64,000 nucleotides of DNA. Origin: an uncultured Pelagibacteraceae bacterium. GTDB taxonomy: Bacteria; Pseudomonadota; Alphaproteobacteria; Pelagibacterales; Pelagibacteraceae. The notes below the pieces were generated by a model, which was not told the origin of the DNA, searched no databases, and worked only from the letters and a program-made list of their open reading frames with translations. A program made the position numbers and the translations under genes. Positions within the stretch are counted from its first letter, which is position 1; the number at the start of each line of letters is the position of its first letter. The stretch covers positions 62,001 to 126,000 of the forward strand of contig CACHEF010000003.1 of the NCBI GenBank assembly GCA_902578775.1, in the 5' to 3' direction. This document shows, piece after piece, positions 1 to 8,663 of this stretch.

Positions 1-341
1 GTAATAGATACAATTGCTTTTAAAAAATTATCTCTTTTCCAATCAGTATAAATAATATTATCACAATGTGATCTTCTCCATGGTTGGCTTGCATCAATAT
101 TTGCTGAAATGGTATAAAGTTTATCTAGTGTCACAATACAACCATATGGTCTTCCAAATGAGCAATAAATAAAACCCGTATAATAAGCAATATTATGCAT
201 AGAAGTAAGAATAACCATATCTAAATTTTTTTTATTCATAATAGTTCTGAGACAATCAATTCTATTGTCATATTCTTTTTGTGAAAATGGTAGTTTAACT
301 TTTTCTCCATTTTTTAATGTAAAAAAATCTGGTCTGTCCAT
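1..341 (-). CDS. creatinase-like M24 family hydrolase, N-terminal part
   Basis: This is the first ~113 residues of a protein that runs off the left edge of the window. It starts at the ATG at 341 and is open to base 1. The fragments SFGRPYGCIVT, ISANIDASQPWRRS and IIYTDWKRDNF match the N-terminal domain of creatinase (creatine amidinohydrolase, which yields sarcosine and urea), a member of the pita-bread M24 fold. The catalytic C-terminal domain lies outside the window, so a related M24 function such as a Xaa-Pro dipeptidase is not excluded. It lies 17 bases downstream of a DMT transporter gene on the same strand, so the two may be co-transcribed. Confidence 0.72.
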   Translation of the reverse strand, partial: MDRPDFFTLKNGEKVKLPFSQKEYDNRIDCLRTIMNKKNLDMVILTSMHNIAYYTGFIYCSFGRPYGCIVTLDKLYTISANIDASQPWRRSHCDNIIYTDWKRDNFLKAIVSI

Positions 342-358
342 TTTATTATCCAAATAAA

Positions 359-1264
359 CTAATTGAGACCAATATAGCGTTTATTCCATCTCATGATTAA
401 GCTATAATAGAATAAAGAGATAAATAAAAAAAAGCCACCAATTACTGTATTTGTATCTGGTATTTCATTAATTCCAAATAAAGGAAGCCATACCCAAAAA
501 ATACCACCTATTACCTCAGTTAAAGACAATAAAGTTAGCTCAGCAGCTGGAATTGCTTTAGAGCCTATTGAATATAAAATTAGTCCTGTACAAACTAAAG
601 TACCATGTAAAGAAAATAAAGTACTATTATAACTTGATGAGAAAAAAACTTGTCCTTTAGATAAAATCATTGATGAAGCAAATACAAAACAAAATAGTCC
701 TGCAAAAGCAACAGTTGTAAATTTGGGTGTTTCTTTTCTCCATCTAAGAGTTACTGAAAAAACAGAAAAACCAATTGATGAGGTAATTCCAAAAATAAAT
801 CCAATCAATGAATTTTCACCAGAATTTCCGAAAGCCATTATTATTATTCCAATGGTTGCAATTACAATTGAAATCCAAACATTTATAGAGATTTGTTCTT
901 TTAAGAAAATAAATGCTAAAAGTGCTGTAAAAAAAGGCATTGCAGCTAGACAAAGAAGAGTAATAGCTGCTGTAGTGTTAGTAATTGAATAAATAAATGA
1001 GATCATGGCAATACCAAGACCCGAACCACCTAAAATTCCAGATTTACCTATTTTTAAATAATTTTTCCAAAATTTAGTTCCTTCCTCAAAATATAAATAA
1101 AGATTGAGAATAATAAAGATCGTCAGACCTCTTCCAAATATATACTGCCAAGGCACTTGATCTGGATTGTCCATATATCTGACCACTAAGGGTCCAAATG
1201 ACCAAAGAATTCCAGCAAAAAGAACTACTGGGACAGCAATTTTTGGGTTTTTTAATTCAAGCAT
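359..1264 (-). CDS. EamA/DMT family inner-membrane transporter
   Basis: A 301-residue protein with about ten hydrophobic helices arranged as two similar halves, as in the drug/metabolite (EamA) superfamily. The N-terminal helix carries the typical AGILWSFGPLVVRY pattern and the second half repeats an EamA-like unit near FGITSSIGFSVFSV. The substrate cannot be read from sequence; relatives move amino acids, nucleosides or small metabolites. The creatinase-like gene follows closely on the same strand, which suggests, as inference only, uptake or export of a related nitrogen compound. The start at 1264 fits the first membrane helix and no better start is seen. Confidence 0.8.
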   Translation of the reverse strand: MLELKNPKIAVPVVLFAGILWSFGPLVVRYMDNPDQVPWQYIFGRGLTIFIILNLYLYFEEGTKFWKNYLKIGKSGILGGSGLGIAMISFIYSITNTTAAITLLCLAAMPFFTALLAFIFLKEQISINVWISIVIATIGIIIMAFGNSGENSLIGFIFGITSSIGFSVFSVTLRWRKETPKFTTVAFAGLFCFVFASSMILSKGQVFFSSSYNSTLFSLHGTLVCTGLILYSIGSKAIPAAELTLLSLTEVIGGIFWVWLPLFGINEIPDTNTVIGGFFLFISLFYYSLIMRWNKRYIGLN

Positions 1265-1315
1265 TAAAAGCAGATTAATTCTAAAAATTTATAACTACAA
1301 CAAAATTAAAAATTT

Positions 1316-2570
1316 TTAATTAAATATTTTATTTGTGTTGTTAGGAAAAAAACAATTAATAATTTGACCTTTTTTAAATTTTGATCGTCCATGTGGTAGC
1401 ACTGCCCAGATATTTGATCTAATAAATGAGTTAATTCTAAAAGATTCTTGTCCAGGTAATAACTTTACTTCTAATTTACCATTTTTAGTTGAGTTAAGTT
1501 TGCTTTTTATAAATCTTGTAAATTTTTTATGTTTTTCAAAATTATTTTTTAAATAGGCCTTTATTGGTTTTTCATGTTGAAGATTTAGAATATTTTCAAT
1601 AAATGGATAAACAAAAAATCTAAAACAAGCAGCAGAAGAAATTGGATTTCCTGGTAAACCAAATATTACTTTTTCCTTTCCTTTCATTTTAGCAAATAAA
1701 ATTGGTTTACCTGGTCTTATAGCAACACCCTTAAAATAATTTGATAATCTAAATTTTTTTACAATCTTGGGGATATAATCAAATTTTCCAGCTGAAACAG
1801 CCCCTGAGGTTATTAAAATATCAACTTTCGAATTTATCATTTTACTCAACTGTTTTTCAAAAATAAATTCATCTTTATCTTTTAGAATTCCACCATCTTT
1901 AAGATTAAATGAGAAATTACTTTTTAAAGATTGAATATAATATAAATTCGAATTTCTTACTTTCCAATTAGGAATTTTAAATTGATTAGTAATTTCATTT
2001 CCTGTTGAAAAAAAATAAAATATTTGGAATTTTCTTTACTTTGATATTTTTTATTCCAAGAGTTTTAAAAGCTAAAATGTGATTTGATTTTAGAATAGTT
2101 CCTTTTTTTACAATTAAATCTTTTTTTTTAAAATCTGATCCTTCAAATCTTACATTCTGAAATTTTTTAATTTTTTTATTTATTAATATATATTTTGGTT
2201 TTTTTTTATATGGATAATAAACAATTTGTTCTTTTGGAATAATTGTATCAAAACCCTTGGGTAATAAACCTCCAGTCATAATTTCATAAGTTTTAAATTT
2301 TTGAAATTTTCTATTTATTGGTTTATTACCTGCGGCAATTGAACCAGAAATCAAAAATAATTTACTTTTTTTTTTGTTTAAATTATTTGTATCTCTAGAG
2401 TTAATTGTAAAACCATCAAAAGAAGAATTATTTGCTGAAGGGTAATTCACCTTTGAATAAATATTTTCTGCACTTATTCTATTTAAACTTTTTGAACTTT
2501 TAATGTATTCATCTCCTATTAGAATTTTGCCTCTTTTAAGTATTTTTAATGCTTGGCTATAAGATTTCAT
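1316..2570 (-). pseudogene. moeA: molybdopterin molybdenumtransferase MoeA, interrupted by a frameshift
   Basis: MoeA inserts molybdate into adenylated molybdopterin in molybdenum cofactor synthesis. Two adjacent reading frames (1995-2570 and the frame ending at 1316) are the N- and C-terminal parts of one MoeA of about 417 residues. The N-part has NSSFDGFTI and MTGGLLPKGFDTIIP; the C-part has ITSGAVSAGKFDYIP and FGLPGNPISS. They are joined through a run of eight A bases at 2008-2015. Removing one A restores the family motif STGNE exactly at the join and opens the whole intervening stretch (1850-2007), which has its own stop-free translation. As it stands the protein ends after LFFFNRK. The cause may be true decay, a sequencing or assembly indel, or a slippage-tolerated site. 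The opposite-strand NifU-like gene starts 33 bases away. Confidence 0.82.
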
Positions 2571-2603
2571 GTTTATATTATATAAATAAATACAAAAAAA
2601 TAA

Positions 2604-3086
2604 ATGGATTTAGAGATACTCAACATTGCGTCAGACACAATTAATTATAAAGATATAAAAAAACATACTCATTATTCAAAATTAAAAAATTCTTTATGTG
2701 GTGATGAGATAAAAATAAAATTGATTATAAAAGATGAAAAAATAATTGATTTTGGATATCAAGGAAATTCATGCGTATATTGTCAAGCATCTGCAAGTTT
2801 ACTATCAAAAATCTCAATAAATAGTAAAAAAAACAGAATTAATGAATTATGTGATGCAGCAAAATTATATTTTGATGGTGATGTTAAAATAAAATTAATT
2901 AAATGGGACTCTTTAAAAAGTTTATTCAATAAAAAAAATATTCCTCGTAAAGAATGTATATTATTACCTTTTAAAACTTTAAAAAAAAATAGTAACAAGC
3001 TAAATAGTGGAAAACTTAAAAAAATCTATATTAGCAGGTTTATTTTCTATAATTACCATTGGTGTACTTACAGTTTTAACTTATAA
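2604..3086 (+). CDS. NifU/SufU-like iron-sulfur scaffold protein
   Basis: A small scaffold-family protein. It shows SLCGDEI, then GNSCVYCQASASLLSK, and late in the protein RKECILLPF, which together place the three conserved cysteines of the SufU/IscU family in the right order; these hold a nascent Fe-S cluster or zinc in that family. The last ~28 residues after LLPFKTLKK look foreign to the family and are read from bases that also encode the start of the next gene (80-base overlap). An A9 run at 2981-2989 lies just where the family usually ends; one extra A would give a stop at once. The natural end may therefore be near 2993. Confidence 0.72.
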   Translation: MDLEILNIASDTINYKDIKKHTHYSKLKNSLCGDEIKIKLIIKDEKIIDFGYQGNSCVYCQASASLLSKISINSKKNRINELCDAAKLYFDGDVKIKLIKWDSLKSLFNKKNIPRKECILLPFKTLKKNSNKLNSGKLKKIYISRFIFYNYHWCTYSFNL

Positions 3087-3471
3087 AACTGATTTTGGTG
3101 TATTTTTGTTAGCCTCTTTTGGCTCATCTATGGTTTTACTATATGGTTACCCAGAAAGCCCATTTGCTCAGCCAAAAAATGTTTTTTTTGGTCATCTAAT
3201 AACTACAATCGTAGGTTTGATTGTTCTACAATTCATTCCATTACCACTTTATTTGACTATCCCAATAGCTGTTGGTTTTGGTGTTTGCTCAATGATTTTA
3301 TTAAATGTTACTCACCCGCCTGCTGGAGGCAATCCTATTATTGTTATTATTGGTGGAGTCTCTTTTGAATACTTAATCAGTCCAGTAATAACAGGATCAA
3401 TAATAATAATTATTTTTGCAATAATTCTTAACCGATTTATTTTAAAAAAGTCCTATCCAAGTCAAAAGTAA
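3007..3471 (+). CDS. HPP family integral membrane protein
   Basis: A 154-residue protein with four predicted membrane helices. It contains the family hallmark THPPAGG (HPP) before helix four and an upstream GYPESPFAQPKNVFFGH segment typical of HPP proteins. Some HPP members are implicated in nitrite transport across plastid or cyanobacterial membranes, but bacterial function is mostly unknown. The start is a GTG at 3007, which overlaps the 3' end of the NifU-like frame. Internal starts would remove the first helix, so this one is preferred. Confidence 0.75.
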   Translation: MENLKKSILAGLFSIITIGVLTVLTYKTDFGVFLLASFGSSMVLLYGYPESPFAQPKNVFFGHLITTIVGLIVLQFIPLPLYLTIPIAVGFGVCSMILLNVTHPPAGGNPIIVIIGGVSFEYLISPVITGSIIIIIFAIILNRFILKKSYPSQK

Positions 3472-3534
3472 TTTATTTAAAAGGTGCTTAAAACAAATAT
3501 TAGTTACAGAAAAAAATTCTAACTTTTTAATTCT

Positions 3535-3618
3535 TTATGAAATTATAAAATTATTTTCTATTAGCAAACCGATTAATATTCCAACAATTAATGCAAAAAT
3601 TAATTTCTTCTTATTCAC
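3535..3618 (-). CDS. possible 27-residue membrane microprotein after the ABC permease gene
   Basis: A GTG-started frame overlaps the last 8 bases of the upstream permease gene on the same strand. It reads NKKKLIFALIVGILIGLL followed by a short polar end: three lysines, one hydrophobic helix, then a stop. The layout (positive N-terminus, single helix, placement at the end of an ABC operon) is what a small transporter-associated peptide would look like. There is no homology support, and short hydrophobic frames arise by chance in AT-rich DNA. A similar tiny frame follows the second permease operon at 33026-33097. Confidence 0.35.
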   Translation of the reverse strand: MNKKKLIFALIVGILIGLLIENNFIIS

Positions 3619-4681
3619 TTTTTTGTGCTGAAGATTTTAAACTTTTAGTTCCTGCTGATGATAGTTTGGATTTTATACTTATTTTTAAATTTTCCCAAAG
3701 TTTAGCCATTCCTAAAGGTTCGTAAATCATAAATATAATCATTAAACCACCAAATATTACCTGTTCAATTGATGAAATAATTGTAGCATCAATAGCTCCA
3801 TGAAATACATTGTTTCCTATAGCATTTAAAAGAACTGGAAAAAGCAAAATAAATGCTGCTCCTATAAAAGCACCATTAATTGTGCCAAGTCCTCCAAGAA
3901 TGCACATAAATAATATCTTAAAAGATAATTTAATATCAAAAGCGACTGGCTCTAAAGATTTAAGATAACAAAATGCAAAAAGCGCACCTGCAACTCCACA
4001 ATAAAACGCACTAATAGCAAATGCTTGTACTTTTGTTCTTAATAATGAAACTCCCATCGACTCCGCAGCGATATCCATATCTCTAACTGCCATCCAATTC
4101 CTGCCTGTACTACCCCTAGCCATATTCATCGCTAATAAGGTTAAGACTGTGGTAACAGCTAAACATACAAAATACATAGCTAATGGAGTTGTAAATGGTT
4201 TTCCTAAAATAACTATGTCTTGAGCAGTTATAATTCCTGATGAGTCATAGTTTTTAAACCACCCAAATTTATCTATCATCCATATAATGAAAAACTGTGA
4301 GGCTAATGTTGCTACCATTAGGTAAATTCCTCTTACCTTTAAACTTGGTAAACCAAACAAAATTCCAAAAGCTGCAGCAATTAAACCTGACACTATCAGC
4401 GAGCCCACAAAACCAAGATCAGGTACACGTAAAATAAGGTTGAACATCGCAAAAGCTCCAGCAGCCATAAAGCCAGCAGCTCCTAAAGCTAATTGTCCCG
4501 TGTAACCCATAACAATTTGTTGTCCAATTGTTGCTAAAGCTAAGCAAAGCCAAGGAATTAATATTGAAGTGTACCAATATTCTGTTGTAATAAATGTTGG
4601 TATTACTAATACACTAAGAACCATACAAACAGCTAAGTTAATTAGGTCTTTTTTTGTATATGTCATAAAAACTGGTTTCAT
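3611..4681 (-). CDS. livM: branched-chain amino-acid-type ABC transporter permease (LivM family)
   Basis: A 356-residue inner-membrane permease of the LivM family with about ten hydrophobic helices. It has the family segments MGYTGQLALGAAGFMAAGAF near the N-terminus and the cytoplasmic loop RDMDIAAESMGVSLLRTKVQAFAIS that docks with the ATPases, then GGLGTINGAFIGAAF. It is the last large gene of a five-gene leftward operon, 3 bases after livH. Such transporters import branched-chain amino acids, other amino acids, urea or amides. The exact substrate is not visible. Confidence 0.9.
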   Translation of the reverse strand: MKPVFMTYTKKDLINLAVCMVLSVLVIPTFITTEYWYTSILIPWLCLALATIGQQIVMGYTGQLALGAAGFMAAGAFAMFNLILRVPDLGFVGSLIVSGLIAAAFGILFGLPSLKVRGIYLMVATLASQFFIIWMIDKFGWFKNYDSSGIITAQDIVILGKPFTTPLAMYFVCLAVTTVLTLLAMNMARGSTGRNWMAVRDMDIAAESMGVSLLRTKVQAFAISAFYCGVAGALFAFCYLKSLEPVAFDIKLSFKILFMCILGGLGTINGAFIGAAFILLFPVLLNAIGNNVFHGAIDATIISSIEQVIFGGLMIIFMIYEPLGMAKLWENLKISIKSKLSSAGTKSLKSSAQKSE

Positions 4682-4684
4682 AAA

Positions 4685-5593
4685 TTAAACTCTCCTAATA
4701 ATTTTTTCTCCAAATAAACCTTCAGGTCTATATAATAAAAAGAATATTGCTAATACGTAAGGGGCCCAACCTTCGATAGCGCCACCAAAAAAAGGTCCAA
4801 TGTATACTTCTAATACTTTCTCTACTGCACCTATAATTAAACCACCTATAATAGCTCCTGGAATAGATGAAAAACCACCTATAATTAAAACTGGCAAAGC
4901 TTTTAGAGCTAAGTCAACAAGAGCAAATTGAACACCAGCTCTTGCGCCCCACATACATCCTGCAACTAACGCTACAACCCCTGCAGCAGACCAAACTAAT
5001 AACATTATATGCTTTAAAGGAATTCCAATAGAGCTCGCGGCTCCTGCATCATCTGCAACTGCTCTTAAACCTAATCCAATTTTTGTATATTTGAACAACA
5101 AAAACAAACCGATAATCATTAAAGCTGCAACTAATCCAGCTGTAATATCAAGAGCACTAATAAATAGTTTTAAATTATCAGCGATCCACGGTACTGGAAA
5201 ATCTCCTATACCTAAATCTAGTCTTCTTACTTCTACTCCCCATGCTGCTTGAGCAAGTCCCTCTAGAACATATCCTAGACCAATTGTGGCCATTAGCACT
5301 GTGTCTTCGCTAGCGTTCATCAGAGGTCTTAAAACTAATCTTTCAGTACATAAACCGACCACCACCATTAGAAGAGCAGCCAAAATAAATGCAAGGACAA
5401 AAGGTATGTTAAAGTCTTGCATGAAACCACAAAAAGCAAGTACAGAGAAAAAAACCATAGCCCCTTGTGAAAAGTTAAATGTTGCTGAAGCTTTAAAAAT
5501 TAAAACAAATCCTAAAGCAACTAGAGAGTACATGGTACCGGCAAGCAAACCGCCAACTAAAACTTCCATGAAAAATAGTAATTCATCAACCAT
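4685..5593 (-). CDS. livH: branched-chain amino-acid-type ABC transporter permease (LivH family)
   Basis: A 302-residue permease with about eight helices. LivH signatures are GLLAGTMYSLVALGFVLIFKA at the N-terminus, the ATPase-docking loop RAVADDAGAASSIGIPLK, and GGFSSIPGAIIGGLIIG near the C-terminus. It pairs with the LivM-type permease just downstream to form the membrane channel. It sits 9 bases after the livG ATPase gene in the same operon. The long rightward open frame opposite part of it has no family features and is taken as a shadow. Confidence 0.9.
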   Translation of the reverse strand: MVDELLFFMEVLVGGLLAGTMYSLVALGFVLIFKASATFNFSQGAMVFFSVLAFCGFMQDFNIPFVLAFILAALLMVVVGLCTERLVLRPLMNASEDTVLMATIGLGYVLEGLAQAAWGVEVRRLDLGIGDFPVPWIADNLKLFISALDITAGLVAALMIIGLFLLFKYTKIGLGLRAVADDAGAASSIGIPLKHIMLLVWSAAGVVALVAGCMWGARAGVQFALVDLALKALPVLIIGGFSSIPGAIIGGLIIGAVEKVLEVYIGPFFGGAIEGWAPYVLAIFFLLYRPEGLFGEKIIRRV

Positions 5594-5602
5594 ATCTTTA
5601 TC

Positions 5603-6397
5603 CTAGTGTTCTACTCCTAAATAAGCGTCTATTACTTTTTGATTTGCCATTATTTCATCTGGTGTTCCATCACCAATAACTTTACCATAATCAAGTACAA
5701 CAACTCTGTCTGATATATCCATAACTACTCCCATATCATGCTCAATAAGAACCATAGTTGTACCTAGTTCATCATTTACTTTTAAAATAAATCTACACAT
5801 GTCTCTTTTTTCTTCAACATTCATACCAGCCATAGGCTCATCTAATAAAATTATTGTAGAGTCTGTTGCAAGAGCTCGACCTAATTCTACTTTCTTTTGT
5901 AATCCATAAGGAAGTTTTCCAACTGGTGTATCTTTAATATCTTCAATCTCTAAAAAACTAATTATCTCTTCAGATCTATCTCTATTTAATTTTTCCTCTT
6001 TCTTAACTTTAGGAAGCTGTAAAGCAACCTCTAGGAAGTTTGTTTTTGTGTGAAGTTTTCTACCAACTAAAATATTGTCTAAAACTGACATTCTCTTAAA
6101 AAGAGCTAAGTTTTGAAAAGTTCTAGATAAACCCATTTGAGCCATAATATTTGGAGTAATGTTATCTATTTGTTGACCTCTAAACGAAACAGTTCCTTGT
6201 TGAGGTTTATAAATTCCATTAATGCAATTTAACATCGAGCTTTTTCCAGCGCCATTAGGTCCAATTATAGCTCTAACTTCGTGCTCAAGAACATTAAAAG
6301 AAGTGTCTGTTATTGCCTTAACTCCACCAAAAGAGAGTGAAATATTATTTACCTCCAATATTGGTTTTCCTATTTTAAATTTTCTTTCGTATGTCAT
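5603..6397 (-). CDS. livG: branched-chain amino-acid-type ABC transporter ATP-binding protein (LivG family)
   Basis: A 264-residue ABC ATPase. It shows the Walker A motif GPNGAGKSS, the LivG-type QNLALFKRMSVLDNI segment, Walker B IILLDEPMAGM, and the H-loop LIEHDMGVVMDISDRVVVLDYG. The signature region reads LPYGLQKKVELGRAL, a departure from LSGGQ that is common in LivG proteins. It energises import with its LivF partner, whose gene ends 2 bases upstream. Confidence 0.9.
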   Translation of the reverse strand: MTYERKFKIGKPILEVNNISLSFGGVKAITDTSFNVLEHEVRAIIGPNGAGKSSMLNCINGIYKPQQGTVSFRGQQIDNITPNIMAQMGLSRTFQNLALFKRMSVLDNILVGRKLHTKTNFLEVALQLPKVKKEEKLNRDRSEEIISFLEIEDIKDTPVGKLPYGLQKKVELGRALATDSTIILLDEPMAGMNVEEKRDMCRFILKVNDELGTTMVLIEHDMGVVMDISDRVVVLDYGKVIGDGTPDEIMANQKVIDAYLGVEH

Positions 6398-6399
6398 CT

Positions 6400-7215
6400 T
6401 TAATTACTTTTTTTGTTTAAACTTTCTTCTTTAAGAACATCTCTAAAATTTTTTCTACCTTTTTTTGATATTCCTAAATACAATTCTTTTACTTTATCAT
6501 CATTTAATAAACTTTCTGCAGTCCCATCTAGCATGACTCTGCCTGTCTCAATGATATAACCGTAATCTGAATTTTTAAGTGCAACGTTGGTATTTTGTTC
6601 AGCAAGTAAAATACTTACACCTTCTTTGGTATTTAGTTCTTTTACGATATTAAAAATTTCAGCAACTAACTGAGGTGCGAGACCCATTGTTGGCTCATCT
6701 AATAGTAACATTTTTGGTTTAGCCATCATTGCTCTTGCAACTGCTATCATTTGTTGTTCTCCACCTGAGGTGAATGCTGCTTGACTTTTTCTTCTTTCTT
6801 TAAGTCTTATGAAATAAGTGTAAATTTTCTCTAATTCTTGATTGATATCACCTTTAGATAATTTTCTTGAATATGCTCCTGAGATTATATTTTCCTCTAC
6901 AGTAAGGTGACCAAAACACCTTCTACCCTCTAACACTTGAACCATTCCAAGCCCAACCATTTGCGAAGGAGTTTGTTTATCTATTGAGTTTCCATCATAT
7001 TCAATTGAACCATTTGTAACTTTGCCTCTTTCTGAGGCTAACATAGTTGAAACTGCTTTTAGTGTAGTACTTTTACCTGCTCCATTTGCTCCTAATAATG
7101 CTACAACTTTTCCTTTAGGAACTTTTAAAGATACATCGTGTAAAGCTAAAATAACATTATCATATCTGACTTCAATATTCTTTATGTCTAGAATGTTGGC
7201 TGAATTGTTACTCAT
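6400..7215 (-). CDS. livF: branched-chain amino-acid-type ABC transporter ATP-binding protein (LivF family)
   Basis: A 271-residue ABC ATPase with Walker A GANGAGKST, a TSGGEQQMIAVARAMM signature, Walker B MLLLDEPTMGLAP and the H-loop region LLAEQNTNVALK. These match the LivF half of the ATPase pair. It carries a short charged C-terminal tail (KKGRKNFRDVLKEES) beyond the usual LivF end. It lies about 107 bases downstream of the binding-protein gene, and a strong stem-loop occupies that gap. Confidence 0.9.
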   Translation of the reverse strand: MSNNSANILDIKNIEVRYDNVILALHDVSLKVPKGKVVALLGANGAGKSTTLKAVSTMLASERGKVTNGSIEYDGNSIDKQTPSQMVGLGMVQVLEGRRCFGHLTVEENIISGAYSRKLSKGDINQELEKIYTYFIRLKERRKSQAAFTSGGEQQMIAVARAMMAKPKMLLLDEPTMGLAPQLVAEIFNIVKELNTKEGVSILLAEQNTNVALKNSDYGYIIETGRVMLDGTAESLLNDDKVKELYLGISKKGRKNFRDVLKEESLNKKSN

Positions 7216-7253
7216 TAAGCTTTCTTTTTATATTAAATTAAATTTTATTTAAA

Positions 7254-7290
7254 GGGAGAGTTTAAAATAATTTAAATATTTAAACTCCCC
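7254..7290 (-). promoter_or_regulatory. intercistronic stem-loop between binding-protein and ATPase genes
   Basis: GAGTTTAAA (7258-7266) pairs perfectly with TTTAAACTC (7279-7287). Three further G-C pairs follow across a one-base bulge (7254-7256 with 7288-7290). On the leftward transcript it follows the binding-protein stop and is followed by only three U residues, so it looks like a partial terminator or an RNA-stabilising hairpin. Such elements let binding proteins outnumber the membrane subunits, but that role here is inferred. Confidence 0.6.
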
Positions 7291-7322
7291 CTCTAGTCGA
7301 AATTAATTTATCTCTAAATTAA

Positions 7323-8663
7323 TTATCCACATTTTTTCGGTGTAATGTTGTTCTCTTTAGCAAATTTTGCTGCAGAGTCTTCAACTAGACCTCTAATAAA
7401 TTTAGGATCTAATGGAGCTTCCCAACCAGTTACCTGATTGAATTTAGTTCCATCCCACTGCATTACAGCAAATTTACCAGCACCTTCATGGTTTTCACAT
7501 GAAATAGCGAACGGAGCTAACATTCCTCCAACTCCAAGTTCTTTAAGTCTAGCTTCAGTCATGTTAATCGCTTCATAACCATCTCTAAACTCAGCACCAG
7601 TTACTGCTTTACCAACTTTGTTATGCATTTTTTGAGCATTTCTTAAGCCCTCTATCCACATAACTGCAGCACCTAGTCCTCTATTCCAGTAAACTGAACC
7701 AATCCTATTTGGATCAGCTAAGTTACCTTTTCCAGCACCATATACTTTGTCTTTGATTTCTTTAACCAATGGATATTCTCCTGGCAGAGCATTAGCAACA
7801 GCATAAGTTCCCTTAGCTGCATCACCTGCTGGGTACATATCCTCTTCGGCAGCACCAAATGTTACATACATCATTCTATCTCTTGGGAAATTAATTCTAG
7901 CAGCATTAGTCATAGCTGTTGAATTCATTCCAGAACCTGCTCCCCAGAAAGTAACCCAATCAGGTTTTTCTTTTCTGATTTGCAGCCACTGAGATTGTTG
8001 TTCAAGACCTGGAGGTGGGATTGATATTTCAATCAACTCAACTCCCCAGTCATTACAAATTTTTCTCATTGCTGGTAATGGCTCTCTACCGTAAGCAGAG
8101 TCAATGTGTAAGTGAACGATTTTTTTACCTTTCATCTTATCGATTCCACCTTCGATCTCAGCCATAAATTTTAGTTTAACAGCAATTTGTGACCAGTAGT
8201 GACTTGCAGCATTAAATACCCAAGGCCATACTCTTCCATCAGCACCGTCAGTTCTTCCATAACCATATTGAGCTAAAACAACATTGTCTTTTGCCATACG
8301 GTTAATAACTGCATATGCTCCTGGTGTTCCTAAAGTATCAAACACAACTATTCTCTGACCATCTTTTTCAAGTAGTCTCTGATAACACTCAACTGTTTTT
8401 ACAGCGTTGTATTCAGTTTCACATTCTTGCCATGTAAGCATGACTCCATTCACTCCACCTGTCATATTGACATAATTCATGTAGTCAATTTGTGCCCCAT
8501 AGTAACCAGTACCCATTGCTGAATAAGGTCCAACACGGCTACTTGCTACTGGAAAGTATTGAGTTTCAGCACCAAATACTTTTTGAGGTAAAGCGAGTGA
8601 AGAAAATAAAGCTACGGCTACTGTTAAAGTAGACGCTAGCCTTTTTAACATTTTTGTTAACAT
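7323..8663 (-). CDS. periplasmic substrate-binding protein of the branched-chain amino-acid ABC family
   Basis: A 446-residue type I periplasmic binding protein. The N-terminus is a classic signal peptide (MLTKMLKRLASTLTVAVALF...) with a likely cut after VFGA. The mature part has the receptor-family layout, including the AYAVINRMAKDNVVLAQYGYG and DSAYGREPLPAMRKI segments. It is longer than E. coli LivJ/LivK (about 367 residues), so the ligand may be an amino acid, amide or other small polar compound. AGGGGG lies just before the ATG at 8663 and fixes the start. It is the first gene of the operon. Confidence 0.88.
   Translation of the reverse strand: MLTKMLKRLASTLTVAVALFSSLALPQKVFGAETQYFPVASSRVGPYSAMGTGYYGAQIDYMNYVNMTGGVNGVMLTWQECETEYNAVKTVECYQRLLEKDGQRIVVFDTLGTPGAYAVINRMAKDNVVLAQYGYGRTDGADGRVWPWVFNAASHYWSQIAVKLKFMAEIEGGIDKMKGKKIVHLHIDSAYGREPLPAMRKICNDWGVELIEISIPPPGLEQQSQWLQIRKEKPDWVTFWGAGSGMNSTAMTNAARINFPRDRMMYVTFGAAEEDMYPAGDAAKGTYAVANALPGEYPLVKEIKDKVYGAGKGNLADPNRIGSVYWNRGLGAAVMWIEGLRNAQKMHNKVGKAVTGAEFRDGYEAINMTEARLKELGVGGMLAPFAISCENHEGAGKFAVMQWDGTKFNQVTGWEAPLDPKFIRGLVEDSAAKFAKENNITPKKCG

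Noticed and set aside
5286-5606. A 106-codon rightward open frame opposite livH
   Set aside because: It lies wholly on the strand opposite a clear LivH coding sequence, has no family motif, and is serine/threonine/lysine-rich in the way typical of antisense shadows in AT-rich DNA.
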